Source of the DNA: Phyto melanocephala
Taxonomy: Eukaryota > Arthropoda > Insecta > Diptera > Rhinophoridae
DNA: 64,000 bases
Assembly: GCA_941918925.1 (NCBI GenBank)
Contig: OW799233.1
Location: forward strand, 138,014,223-138,078,222
Direction of reading: 5' to 3'
A program made the translations under genes and the position numbers. Each line of letters starts with the position of its first letter. Within the stretch, counting starts at the first letter, position 1. This document shows positions 35,905-47,617 of the stretch, one piece after another. The notes beneath the pieces were generated by a model that saw only the letters and a list, made by a program, of their open reading frames with translations, did no database searches and was not told the DNA's origin.

Positions 35905-36141
35905 GGAAATCACCCTTCGTTGTAAACAGATCATTCAAATGTTGCAGATCTTGCAAGTCTAGTATATTTTCTATTGCTATTGAAAATTTTCAACTGTTTT
36001 TAGCACTGGAAATAAGTGCTTGTGTAGGAAATGTAATTTTAGTGTATTATGTTTTTGTGGTGTTGCAAACTTTAGAATATATACTAGACTTGCAAGATCT
36101 AAAACATTTGCATGATATGTTTGCAACGAAGGGTGATCCCC
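35905..36141. mobile_element. 237-bp MITE with 65-bp inverted repeats
   Basis: Left arm has ATCACCCTTCGTTGTAAACA and AGATCTTGCAAGTCTAGTAT; the right arm has the same in reverse (TACTAGACTTGCAAGATCT and GTTTGCAACGAAGGGTGAT). The arms extend at least 65 bp with a short loop. A TA lies within two or three bases of each end, so a TA target is possible but not exact. Confidence 0.85.
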
Positions 36142-36251
36142 TATTGTAAAAATTAATACAACCATATAAATACATACATACTTTAGGTGTTTAGGTTAAG
36201 GTTTTTGTAATTTTTTTTAGCTATTTTATAAAAGACTGTTTTATTGTTATA

Positions 36252-37700
36252 CTAGAAAAACCCGCAAATGCATTCTGAGTAGGGTTTGGGATTTCCCGGT
36301 CTTTTTATATTCCCAGGAAACGGGAATTAAAAAATCGTCTTCCCGGGAATTCCCGGGATTCCCGAAATAATATTTCTTTTAAAATAAATAATGCTTGTGA
36401 ACTTTAACATCACGATTTGGTGAATAATTCATTGTTTTAGTAGTAGTTTATTTTCCATTAGAGTCCTTATTGTGTCAGCATTACATCTTCCGAAAATATA
36501 AACTTAACCCAAATTATAAAAATAATTATTGGCATGTAAACAGATATCTTTTTTGGGCAACACTACTCCACTCGTCTAATACAAGAGCAAACCTCAAATT
36601 GTCGCAAATTTGACTCGATATTGTTTTCACCATCGTATTTTTAACGGCATATTTTTACTGAAAAAACTTTGACAAATAAAAGAACTTTGTGTAATTGTTC
36701 GAATAGATATTCCATCGACAGCTGCCAATTTTGAACCAATATTTGGTAATGTTTGGATGTCTAAAAAACTTTTAATGGTGGAATTTTTTTTTTATTTGGT
36801 GCAAGTGTTGAAGAATTGTTTTTAAATTTTATTTTATGGACCAAAAGAAGGTGCCGTATGAGGCCCTTGAAAATTAACCTTTTCGGAAAATTTATTACAT
36901 TGTGCTGCGTTGTTTTTTTTTTGAAAATAGTTCCAAACTTCAAACATTTTGCTTCTAAACAAAGTGAATTTTAAAAAAAGTATTATTAGAAAAATTTAAT
37001 CATTAATGAAAAAAATTATACTTACAAATTCTGTGACCACTTTTAAAAACAATTTTCAAACACGATTATATTTATAAAAATGAACCATGGAAACAACTGC
37101 TGGTTTTACGGTTGTTATAAAAACATTTTTATACAAGAAAACATTTAATTATGTATGTATATAATTAATTCACTTTAAATTTATAAGCACTTATTAAATT
37201 TAATTCCAGAAAGTCCTTGACTTTGGCGTGAAATATTTTTGATCGACGATGTTTGTTTTTCTTTTACATATTCGTATTTGAGAAAAGTTGTAAATACTTA
37301 ACAAACAAAAAATGCTAATAAATTTAAAACCTTACTTTTTATTCAAATATTCTTTACATTTACCAGAACAGATAAGAAATTAAAAATAAAATTAAATATA
37401 TTCCCTAATATACTACATATTTTTTATTTCCCGTTTTCCCTGGAATAAGAGCAAAATTTTTCCGGGAATACTAAGTGGTTCATTCCCGGGAAATCCCGGG
37501 CGGGAATTCCCGGTTCCCAAACCCTAATTCTGAGTTTTAATTTAATATTAAGTGCAAAAAGCTAAAAATTATAACTTTTTTTAATGGGCGTGGCACTGCC
37601 CACTTTTCTTATCACGAAACTGTATAGTCATGACAGCTCAATATGTGTGCAAAGTTTCAGAAAAATCAGTCAAGAGGAAGTACCTCAAATTAAAAATTTT
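36252..37700 (-). mobile_element. Hel-A Helitron relic carrying a hAT insertion
   Basis: CTAG at 36252-36255 followed by AAAAACCC marks the minus-strand 3' end. Most of the hairpin and the GGGGCGTA segment are deleted. After the inserted hAT element it continues with AATGGGCGTGGCACTGCCCA and CTCAATATGTGTGCAAAGTT, as in 1401-1751. The 5' end is lost around 37700. Confidence 0.7.
36280..37526. mobile_element. hAT-like element (1247 bp) with ATTCTGAG duplication
   Basis: Starts TAGGGTTTGGGATTTCCCGG, ends CGGTTCCCAAACCCTA, and is flanked by a perfect 8-bp direct repeat ATTCTGAG (36272-36279, 37527-37534). Subterminal GGGAATTCCCGGG palindromes occur at both ends. No transposase frame remains. The 8-bp duplication and TIR place it with hAT. 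Confidence 0.9.
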
Positions 37701-37921
37701 TTATTGGCAATTTTTTACATGGCAATTACGAGTGATTTCATTTTACGCGGAATGCAGAACACAAGTGATAAAATGATACACAAATTTTTCTGTCTTCTTT
37801 TTATATAAATTAAAAGTTTACCACCCCAAAAAAATTCTTTACGTTATGTGAAGATAAATGCTTTTACAATTTGTGAATATGCAAGGAGTCCTTGGCGTTA
37901 TGTCATAATTTCTCAAAATAA

Positions 37922-38053
37922 ATAATAGTTTTTAAGCTTAAGGTCCTACTTCTTTGTTACACAAAGAAGTAGCGAAATATTGATCAAATAATATAAAACA
38001 AAACAAAAAGATTTTTTTATATTAAAAGGACCTTAAGCTTAAAAAACTATTAT
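37922..38053. mobile_element. 132-bp MITE with AAGCTTAAGG arms
   Basis: Arms AATAGTTTTTAAGCTTAAGG and CCTTAAGCTTAAAAAACTATT form a stem of about 25 bp. A second small hairpin ACTTCTTTG/CAAAGAAGT sits inside at 37948-37970. It ends about 10 bp before the Hel-B copy. Confidence 0.75.
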
Positions 38054-38062
38054 ATATTATTA

Positions 38063-39009
38063 CTAGCTAATACCGGTGTGCTTCGCCACCCCAAATTTAA
38101 TATTTAATTCATATGGCAGGTGCCACGCCCACTATTGTTAATGCACCCATTTTTCCCATAAATATTTATTTGAATATCAAAGTTGCTTTTGCAAAATTTT
38201 ACTCCTCTAATCGATATCGTTTTCCCAATATACGAATTTTAGTATTTAATTCATATGGCAGGTGCCACGCCCACTATTGTTAATGCACCCATTTTTTCCA
38301 TAAATGTTTATTTGAATATCAAAGTTGCTTTTGCAAAATTTTACTCCTCTAATCGATATCGTTTTCCAAATATACGAATTTTAGTATTTAATTCATATGG
38401 CAGGTGCCACGCCCACTATTGTTAATGCACCCACTTTTTCGAAAAATATTTATTTGAATATCAAAGTTGCTTTTGCAAAATTTTACTCCTCTAATCGATA
38501 TCGTTTTCCAAATATACGAATTTTAGTATTTAATTCATATGGCAGGTGCCACGCCCACTATTGTTAATGCACCCACTTTTTCCATAAATATTTATTTGAA
38601 TATCAAAGTTGCTTTTGCAAAATTTTACTCCTCTAATCGATATCGTTTTCCAAATATACGAATTTTAGTATTTAATTCATGTGGCCACGCCTACTATTGC
38701 AAGTCCGCCCATTTTTTACCCAAATGTTCGTGTGGATGTCAAAGTTTATCGTACTTAGTTTGAAGACTCTAGCTGCATTAACTTTCGTGATATATAATAT
38801 TTAATACTTATTTTTTAATAGGGCGTGGCACCCCGCCCACTTACAATTTCAAACCAAAGTATAGCCTATAGTTCCTTTCAGACATACAGAAAGATTCTGT
38901 GAAAATTTCAAGGAAATCGGTCCAGCCGTTTAACCGTCTATAAAGCACAAACAAACATACAAACATATAAACATACAAACACACATTGATATTTATATAT
39001 GTATATAGA
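38063..39009 (-). mobile_element. Helitron-like element, family Hel-B, copy 2
   Basis: CTAG at 38063-38066 with the same GGTGGCGAAGCACACCGGT end as copy 1. The 5' terminus TCTATATACATATATAAA is followed by TATCAATGTGTG at 39009, with A outside. 947 bp, non-autonomous, with a central 142-bp array. The 5' third (about 38760-39000) is nearly identical to copy 1 (26060-26290). Confidence 0.85.
38120..38690. repeat. Near-identical 142-bp tandem array in Hel-B copy 2
   Basis: Units start at 38120, 38262, 38404 and 38546 with exact 142-bp periods, then a diverged partial unit at about 38681. Successive units differ at only a few positions (for example ATTTTTCCC/ATTTTTTCC/CTTTTTCGA). All belong to the subtype represented once in copy 1, so expansion occurred separately in this copy. 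Confidence 0.95.
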
Positions 39010-41471
39010 TAAAAGGTCAAAAAAACTAATAATTAATTTTTTAAAATTTTAAAAAGGACTACAAATTATACAACAATTATACCAATATTTTTAATTTTTT
39101 TTTTTTTTAATTTTAGTCTCTACCTCGAAAATATATTTGAATAAATATTAAAATCAAAATCTTGAAATAATTAATGCCCACAAATACTTAAAAGACTATA
39201 ATATAATACTATGTATAAATACATATGTATGTTGTTAACAAGTCACACACCAAGTTTAAGCAATTATATTTGACATTTTGTTAAATCATAAAAGTGAAAG
39301 CGACAAAAAAAATAATTATTATTATTATTCCACAAAGTTTGGTTAGAATAAAAAGGTCACACATGTGTCCCCGCTTATAGTTTTTTCTTAATATCAACCA
39401 AAACACTAAAAAGAAACCAATAATGTGCGCCAGCAAAATTTGTAAAAATCATAAAACTTAATAGTTAGCTAAAGTGCTTTTTGACAGCATGTATTTTCAT
39501 ATGATTTGTCAAATTTTTCAGTGAAAAATTAATAAATATCGTGTGAAACCGTTGAAACATTGCTTGCGTAAAATACATTTGCCATTGGCGTAGCTACAAA
39601 ATTTTTCTGGAAGTGGCAACAGCTTAATTTTTTTTTTTTTTTGTGTTGCAAAATCTTAAGCTGAGTTGTTTTTATATTTATATTAAATGTAAATAGGTAA
39701 TTTTTTTAAAGTTAGGAGGAGGCCAAATTTAATTCTGGGGAGATATTGCATGATAATATCGGGAATCATATCGTTTTCTTTACTAGAAAATTCGTTCGGA
39801 TGCTTACGTTCACACAAACAAATATGAATATCTAAATAATAAAGCCAAAATTTGTAATATTTAAATCCCTTTTTAAAATACACTTTAATAGAATTTTTGA
39901 AAATCAGCTCTCAGATACACAAATTTTTGTTTAGCAACAAGATCCTCTTTTAAGCTTTCTTTGGTGCTTGGACACAGACATTTGAATTTGACAAATATAT
40001 AAAAAAGAAAACCAACATGAGTTTGCGAGTACTAATAAATTTTAAATAACAACACAAACCCCCTATTATCTCTACCTCTCTCTCTCACCAACAATCAACA
40101 AGACTTTGCAAACTTTAATTTGTGCCTGTGAAAGCTGTCACACTAAAATTTGTGTGTTTTGAAGTGGTGTAACTTTAAGAAATCTTATTTTTCATTGCGC
40201 AAGCCATTCACAAAACTTATTTAGTAAAAATTAATAATAATTTGAATAAGGCTTTAAGCATTTGCTTGTTTTTATTGACAGCTGTTTAGTGTAATACATT
40301 AGTGTTACAGTTTAATAAATACTTATTTTTTTAGTCTTTTTCTAAAACCTATACCAACCATTCGCATAATTATAATTGCATCTTGTAAAAAAGCTGGAAA
40401 AATCTAATTTTAAATTATAAATTCCTTTTTTTTCAATATTTGTCTCCATTTCATAAAAAGATCGCTTGCGTGCTTTGTTTAATCATTTGAGATATTTTTC
40501 TCCCCCCTCGCAATATAAAACTGAAATTCAAGTTAATTTAAAATTGAATTTAGTTGGTGTCTGTTTGGTTGTTTACCATTTCAGATTTAACTGATTTGAA
40601 CGAAATGTTTTGTTCAAGTTTATGAAATGTTAATATTAATGATAATTTGTTGCATGACTATTAAACATATTTTACAAAATTAACTAACTAAAATTAACAA
40701 CGATTTTTTATATATTTTTTTTTTACCAACCCAAGTTTGGTTTTTTATTGCATTTGTAGCAGGAACACAAGATGAATTTAAAATTTTTTTTTGTTTAAAT
40801 CGAGTCTTATTAACAGGTATAAATGAATTTAATAAGAAAATGAGTTTATTTTTAGTAAATACAATTAAGAATTTTTTTCGTTTGTTCGGTTTTTATTACA
40901 ATTTAGAAAAAGCAAAAAATTTGAAAAAAAAAATAAGACAATGAAATTGACACGAAACAAACATTGCAATAGTCTGAGCGACGGACAGACATATTTGGAA
41001 TTTATGTGCAATGGAAGTCATCTACCTTTACTTTTCTGGTAAATAAATAAAGCATGTGATCTATACAAAACAAAACCTTAAATGCACGTGTAAATTAACC
41101 AACCAACCAATTTAATGCCATCTCATTCAAACCAACCATCCAGAGTTAAAAAATTTAACACTTCACTCAAATTTGTCTGTGCCCAAAATGACTCTTGCAC
41201 TCTTATCGCATGCAATGTATACTACTACTAATACTAATACTACAACGACTCGTATCATTTTTATGAACCAAATGAAATTGTTAATTCAAAAATTTTTGTT
41301 ACTTTGATTGTGTTGAAATTGGAAATAAATTTTCACATGGTGTAGATCGACTAAATAGCAGAGGTGGCTCAAGAGCGGCACAATTGCGTGAAATTTTAAA
41401 TTTTTTTTTAATTTTTTGTTCTTTTTAATGAAACTGAACTGCGGCATGACAAGTTCTTCTGTACAGTACCC
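39010..41471. other. Longest stretch without recognised repeats
   Basis: No TE ends, transposase or RT text. It contains a CT-rich tract (about 40070-40090), an ATT triplet run near 39314-39328 and many homopolymers. Small frames at 39683-39883 and 41286-41619 have no domain. This may be unique intergenic or intronic DNA. Confidence 0.45.
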
Positions 41472-41860
41472 CAGCAAAAAAATTTTGAACTAGTTTAATG
41501 TGAATATCATTTTTTATGAATTCTAATTCATAAGTCCAAAAGGAGCCATGAAAAATTCCTTCTCCAAATACAAAATAGTTATCTCTTATTGATTTAAAAA
41601 TACGTGCAAATGCATGCAAAACATCTTAAACAATTTATGTTAATAAACAATATTAACTCATGAAACGTAAGTTTCCTTTCATCTGCTATAAATGCGTTCT
41701 ATGCTCTTATTAGAATGAATTGATTTTTTTTTAATATATTCATATAAACACATACTCTTCAATGACACGTTTATGTTTAAATCATGCATGTTTCGCCTAA
41801 ATTGAACCACTACATCATGGGCTGAACTCATGCATTCACTATTTCTCTGCATGTCCATTT
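41472..41860. mobile_element. TIR-I repeat, copy 2
   Basis: Starts CAGCAAAAAAATTTTG and tracks 23903-24278 through ATGAATTCTAATTCATAAG, TTATTAGAATGAATTG, AAATTGAACCACTACATCAT and CTCATGCATTCACTATTTCT. The right terminus is degraded. Confidence 0.6.
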
Positions 41861-42337
41861 TTATCATTTAAATTTCATTGTATAAAGCAGTGGTGAAATC
41901 GGATTTATTATATTTTGTAATAAAATATTTTTGTTCTCTTATTCACTTTGTCAACAATGTTACTTTATATTAATTGGCCGAAGTCAATTTCATTCTTCAA
42001 GTCAGTTTACGCTCAACTGTAAAACCGACTTTAACAAAAAATGAACCATTCGGAAGGAACTTTTTTGCAGTTGTGCACAATCAATATCCTATTAAAATCT
42101 GCAATTTTTGTTTCCTACCAAACAAAATATGAATTTCTCTAAATTATTGCCAAAAGAGCAAATGATCACGATTAGAAGAAGTAGTGCTAGACTTAAGTTA
42201 TTAACACTTAACGAACATATAGACAATTGAATAAAGCCCATTCAAACTCAAAATAAAATTTTTTAACTTTCATTTTTTTATTATACGTCAAAGGTTTTGT
42301 TAGTTGTGTTTACCAAATGTATGCAATTTCAAGAATA
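41861..42337. other. Non-coding interval
   Basis: Nothing recognised. Confidence 0.3.
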
Positions 42338-42480
42338 CTAGCTAGACCAGGACCGCTTTGCTGGTCCCCACAAAGTTTTATGTTATTTCAAAAATCACTG
42401 GATCAAGAAAAACAATCCTAAATTTAAAAGTTAATTTAATAACTTTAAACACCAAATTTAAAACAGAAATAAGCTAAAGC
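42338..42480 (-). mobile_element. Helitron 3'-end fragment (Hel-E like)
   Basis: Minus strand ends GGACCAGCAAAGCGGTCCTG then GTCTAGCTAG and T: a hairpin of GGACC/GGTCC followed by CTAG, resembling the Hel-E terminus CCAGCGGTCCGGGTTCTGCTAG in position and sequence. The 5' limit is not defined. Confidence 0.55.
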
Positions 42481-42793
42481 AACAAAACATTTTTTAAATG
42501 AGAGTTTAATATTTGACACTCTATTTCTGTCTCTGTTATGCTTTTTATATCAAACACATAAAGCACTCTTTACAAAAACAATTTGTATCAACACGTATTA
42601 CTTTGTTTATTTATTTATTTGTTTTTTTTTTGTTTTTGTTAAATGCATACTTATGTATTATGTATTAGAAGCAACTTTAAATGCTTATAACGACCAGAGT
42701 AGTAAACCAATTTTAATATAATCTAGGCTCTGTTCATCTGTAAGAAAATTCTTACAAATCTTACTATATATATTCTTTATAAAATCGATTATA

Positions 42794-43337
42794 TAGGGTG
42801 GGCCATTTAAAATTTTAATTTTAAACTACCGATTACTTTGAATGAAAAAAATAGCATTGATTTTTAAGTTTTAGATTTATGTTAGACATTTGCAAAATGG
42901 AACGTTATAAGCTTGAATTAATATAAAAAACTTACTTGCAAAGTAGAGATTTTATCGCAAACTGTACGAAATTTACGTGGAAACTTTTCGATAAGAGGTC
43001 GGCATTTAGTTCTGTTTGTGCATTAATTTGTAAAGCGAGTTCATGAAAATGGATGGTTATTGGATAAAGCATATCGTGTACGTTCTTCGTAAAGTGCGTT
43101 CAATCGAAAACATTGATGCTGAGGCTAAGAATGTGCAATAACCTCCATTAACATCAACTCGTCGTCGTTCTCAGGAACTGAATATTTCTCGCACTTCTTT
43201 GAGAAAAAATATTGGGTTGATCGGATGAATGATATTTTGTCAAACTTTATACTTTAAAATAAAACTGGAAATTTTAAAAAAAAATCATAACTTTTTTACA
43301 GCCGATTCAAATTTTAAGCTTTCAATGGCTTACCCTG
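42794..43337 (+). mobile_element. Internally deleted mariner-like element, N-terminal part
   Basis: Flanked by TA (42792-42793, 43338-43339). Ends TAGGGTGGGCCATTTAAAAT and, inverted, CAGGGTAAGCCATTGAAAGC. Retained coding text resembles the N-terminal helix-turn-helix region of DD41D-type transposases: SQTVRKLRGNFSIRGRH-like, LVKRVHENGWLLDKAYRVR, then a block like RRRSQELNISRTSLRKI. It has several stops and shifts, and the whole catalytic domain is deleted. It is complementary in content to the copies that keep only the catalytic half. Confidence 0.75.
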
Positions 43338-43394
43338 TATAATGTGAGTGGTAAATGTATTACAAAAAAATCGACTTGTCTATAAATATATTAT

Positions 43395-43571
43395 GGGTCG
43401 ATTATGGATAGTAACTGTATCTCAGTTACGTTGCCAGTTGCCAAAAAAGGCATTACAGATTGCAACTGGCAACTACCAGCTGTCAATTTTATAAGAAAAT
43501 TTAGCCACCGAGAAATTGTAGTTGCCAGCTGGTAACGCAACTGAAGTTCGGTTGCTATCCATAATCGCCCC
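43395..43571. mobile_element. 177-bp MITE with 50-bp imperfect TIR
   Basis: Ends GGGTCGATTATGGATAGTAA and, inverted, GGGGCGATTATGGATAGCAA, continuing through CAGTTACGTTGCCAGTTGCC versus CAGTTGCGTTACCAGCTGGC. Target duplication unclear (TAT/ATT). Confidence 0.8.
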
Positions 43572-43582
43572 ATTGGATTTAC

Positions 43583-43668
43583 GTTAGGTTGAAAAGGAGG
43601 GGCATTAAAAGCCCAAACCCATGACAGATATGCACTTATGCCCAGTTGGCATGTTGTGCGCTTATATT
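43583..43668 (+). repeat. Dispersed block, second copy
   Basis: TTAGGTTGAAAAGGAGGGGC, AAAAGCCCAAACCCATGACA and GCCCAGTTGGCATGTTGTGC match 26937-27027 inverted. Confidence 0.7.
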
Positions 43669-44514
43669 TACGTACAATTGTTTTAAAAAATATAATAAAT
43701 CAAAAATATACAATCTATTCTGCTTTCATTTTAAATATTTTTTAAAATTTTGAGGCCCTTCCATTACCACAGAGGAGGGACAACCCTAAAGCATTTCTTT
43801 GTTTGTTTTTTCATTTACAACGAACAGGTTTCATTTAATTTTCTTACATACTTTTGGTCAATAATTTTGAATTAAATTCTAAGAATTTTAAACACGAGCA
43901 GTATATAAACCAAGAATGGTAATGTTTTTCTTTTTGTACCTTTCCTGACACAACTGCAATTATGTGGTGCAATTGAAAATTCCGTAAGTTTGTGTTGGTT
44001 TATTTAACCAGTAGCAATTGTATTGATTCTAAAATTCCATATAAAAAAATCTATTCTTGTTCAGAGACCATAAAAAAATAGTTACGAGTGCTTTTTATTG
44101 CAAATTCAAATTTCGATGCCAAATTATGTTTCTTTTTAATGGTTCAACAACGATTTTTAATTAATAAAAAATTGAGGAATAAAATTTACTAAAATGTTTA
44201 TTGGATTCTATGTTATGTTTTTGATTTTTTTTAAAAAATTGTTTTTAAAACAACTGATGGCAACATTAAGTTTGTCATTATTTGGAAATTCACAAGGCAT
44301 AATTTGTATATGCGTTGTCATACTTCGTATGACTCTCTTTCGCAATTAATAAGCGCTAATTTCATAATGCCTTCCCCTTATGCACTGCGGTAAAAGTAGC
44401 AGCAAGTAGTTAAGAATTTTAAAACAAATTACTTTTCAAATAAATTTATTTTAAGTATACATTGTTGTGCTTTTTTATGCAAACAATTTAGACATTTTTA
44501 GATCTATTTAACAT
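43669..44514. other. Non-coding interval
   Basis: No element or gene recognised. Confidence 0.35.
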
Positions 44515-44777
44515 TACGACATCCTAGGGCTGGACCACATAACCCACAATTGTATTAAATCGAAGTACTCTCAAAACTTCTTTTCGTCAATATTCAATCG
44601 AGCCCCTACACGGCAATTATACAGTTTTTAACCACACTATATATCATCGTTAATACACGAACACTCTTTGTTTAACTGCAATACATCGGACCATTGCATT
44701 ACATCGTATCATGTTGTAACTAGTTCATTTTAGCTGCAATAGATCATGTATTACAATATTATCTGAAGAAAAGAAAT
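44515..44777. mobile_element. TIR-F element, copy 2 (truncated)
   Basis: Reverse-complement relation to 8325-8600: shared GGGCTGGACCACATAACCCA, CTCAAAACTTCTTTTCGTCA, ACACGAACACTCTTTGTTTA and CAATATTATCTG at the terminus. One end is missing. Confidence 0.65.
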
Positions 44778-45399
44778 TCATAACTCAAATTGAAAATATA
44801 TTAAATATATTGAATATATATTTAAGTCAGGAAAGAAAACAGCAACAAAATTCAAAATTCAAATTAATTAAATGGTTATTGTATTCAACCAACTTTCCTG
44901 TGAATTATCAATTTACCCTCGTAAAACCATATACACAAAATTTAATTTATACAAAAATAAGTTCGCTTTTCGTGTATATATATTTTTTTTTTAATTGAAG
45001 TAACTTTTTTATTTTTAACTTATATTTCGTTAGTCAACAAAATTTTTTTCATTTCTCGCATGTAAAACAAATTAATTATGTATTAAATATTCTGAAGCTT
45101 CTGCTTTTTGTTAAAACTACAAAGAAATTTAATTAAATACTTGTTACGACAGCCATTATGATGCTCATTATCGAGAAAATGAGCAATAAATCATAAATTT
45201 ACACTGTGGATATAATTTGCTATTATACAAAACAGTTGAAACCATGCGAACAGTTTAATTCAAAAATATAGAGATATTGTCAAAATGTTTACTATGAAAG
45301 GAGAATTTCGAAATTTTCGAGGTTACGTTGTCATCGGCGTATCCAAAAATTATATGGGGACTTGTAAAACTTGATTTATTTACAAAATAAATATAAATA
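44778..45399. other. Non-coding interval
   Basis: Nothing recognised. Confidence 0.35.
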
Positions 45400-45870
45400 T
45401 ATATTTTTCAAAATAAATTTGCCTATAACTTTGCTGATTAGTGGCTGATTTCACTAAAAAAATATTCCCGAATAGTCCTCGAAACAAATCAAATGATATA
45501 GTAATAGTAAATACATGTCTTTGAATAACCCAAGGGGTGCCAAATAATAACTTTAGTGATCAAAATATGGAAAAAAAACAAGGCATTCGTGTTTATTTGC
45601 TCATATCTGAGGAGCGTTTGTGCTGGATTTCAATAGCAATTTATTCCCAAATATTTCCAAAAGATTGATGATACACACGGATCTGTGAAACATGTGGGGT
45701 CTTTTAAAAGTTAATTTTAACAAGCACACGTGCAGACAGACATTGCTTTGTCACCTTTTCCATTCATACGCTTTGAAAAATTATATGGTTTATTAGGTGG
45801 CGTCCGAAATGAATTATGTGGAAATTACTAAAGAAATGGAAATGCTGTATACACCCTTGTCACCAAAGTC
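45400..45870 (-). repeat. Rep-G fragment, 5' half, inverted
   Basis: Contains TTTGCCTATAACTTTGCTGA, TGTTTATTTGCTCATATCTG, CAAAAGATTGATGATACACA and terminal TGTATACACCCTTGTCACC, the reverse of the Rep-G start. Confidence 0.65.
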
Positions 45871-46054
45871 GAAGAGTACAACAAAGATGATTCATATAGC
45901 AGAAAGAATGATCGATATTGCTAACATAAAAATATTAATAATATCAGAGCTTAAGATCAATTGTTTGTTCTTGTTTTATGTTAATGTAAATTGTATATAA
46001 ACCCTGAAGAAGCTATCCATTGTTGGTAACGAATTATCGGTATAAATAAAAAAT
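45871..46054 (+). other. Possible Penelope-like element terminus
   Basis: ACCCTGAAGAAGCTATCC, then GGTAACGAATTATCGGTATA and AATAAAAAA, resembles the CCTGAAGA...CGAAAC...AATAAA ends of many Penelope-like elements. No RT or GIY-YIG coding text is present. Low support. Confidence 0.25.
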
Positions 46055-47011
46055 CTTTATGAATAAAAATCAAATGTTGTCTGTTCGTAAACGCTGCACC
46101 GATTTCGCTTTTGTTTTGTATTTATTTGTCATAGCCCAATTAGGGTTTTTATTGAAACAAAATTAACACGCCCACCTTTTCGATTTATCTTAAATGGGAC
46201 AACGGCTGAACCTATTTGCTTTGTTTTTTTAAATAATTAATTGATATTTCTTAAATAACCTATGAAGCTCAAGACTGATTCTTACGAAATTTTTTTCTTA
46301 AAGTTCGAAGAGATTGTGGCACCCACCAACTATACAAATTTAATAGTTTTTTCGTTATCCAGAGTACTGCTTATACCTAAGGTCATAAAAATTTGAGATA
46401 AGAGAACAATGAGCGTTGCAAGCTTTATGTGTTTCACTTTAATCCCATTTGTCTTATTCCAAAAATCGATGCGATCGGAGCTACAGAAGTGATACCCTCA
46501 TACAAAAAACTTATATGTAATTTATTTCAGGAACAATTATTGTTAGAATTTTACAATTTATTCCAATACTTAGATAGGGTCAAATGAGGTGGCATGTTAC
46601 TTCCCATACTCAAATCGTAGTTAATGGCATACCTGTAGAAATATAATTGCTATAGGCCTTAAATTCTGAATAGGTGGCTGCAATATTAGTTTACTTCTTC
46701 GGAAGCAAAATCGATATAATCAAAGCATACGACGTAGTGGCACTCAATCCCCTGCACTTCCTCGTCCCCTTACCAAAAAATACATTTAATGCTATTTCGG
46801 GAAATTTTTAAATTGTATTTAGTTTAAACGCAGTACGAGCTACATAAAGATGGTAAGGATCGAAGAAGAAAGGTGATACCCTATTCCATTCGTATACTAT
46901 TTATAACAATTATTGTATAGCTAACAAATGGTGGCAAATAATATTAAAATCTATCTCCTAATGAATACAATGCAAGCATTTTATAAAAGCCAGCGGTCCG
47001 GGTTCTGCTAG
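46055..47011 (+). mobile_element. Helitron-like element, family Hel-E (957 bp)
   Basis: Starts TCTTTATGAATAAAAATCAA after A and ends with CCAGCGGTCCGGGTTCTG then CTAG followed by T. The 5' end shares the TC...AAAAATCAA pattern of Hel-B and Hel-C. The interior has ACGCCCACC and GTGATACCCTCATAC-like pieces but no helicase text. Non-autonomous. Confidence 0.75.
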
Positions 47012-47059
47012 TAATTTTATAGAAATCAAACAAATGATTTTAGGCTCAAAAATACATAT

Positions 47060-47589
47060 TGTTACGTTTATACCTTTTATAAACGTTGGATTATTTCCTT
47101 TAAATAAACCTCTTGAGTTCTTTTATTGCAGTCAAAAACAGTTGAAATTAGTTATAAAATTAAGAGCACTTTATTTATTTAAAAACACTCAAATATTGTT
47201 CTTATATCACTTTACTTATTACACTTATGATTATACACTTTAATTATCAAACACACTTTGATACGCGCTTTACAAGCTCTACTGTAATACTGATTACGTT
47301 CGCTGTGTTGTTCGGCTATTTATAGTAACATAGTGGTGTTCGGTAACATTCGACAAAGTTCTCGTATGTACATTCTAGTACATTCGAAAACCGTTAAATT
47401 TAAATTAAGACGTTAAGTAATAGGTACGAAAAATAGAAGCGCCTAAAAGTATGCTACACATAACAACAAACATCATGTTCGAAAAACCAGCAAAATAAAC
47501 TAATACAAATACAACTACAGTAACTTAAACTACTACAACTAAAATAAATTATAATGTAATTTAAGCTACTTAAAAGTAAATCTGTAACA
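47060..47589 (-). mobile_element. Solo LTR, gypsy-like (530 bp)
   Basis: Starts TGTTACG and ends CTGTAACA (TG...CA), flanked on both sides by ATAT, a 4-bp duplication typical of gypsy-group insertions. Read on the minus strand it has a canonical promoter order: TATAAATAG, then AATCAGTATTACAGTAG as an initiator-like site about 30 bases later, then AAATAAATAAAG as poly(A) signal. No internal gag-pol region adjoins either side, so it arose by recombination between two LTRs. No retroviral protein sequence is present. Confidence 0.85.
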
Positions 47590-47617
47590 ATATCAAATAT
47601 ACATATCGAAGAAACTA

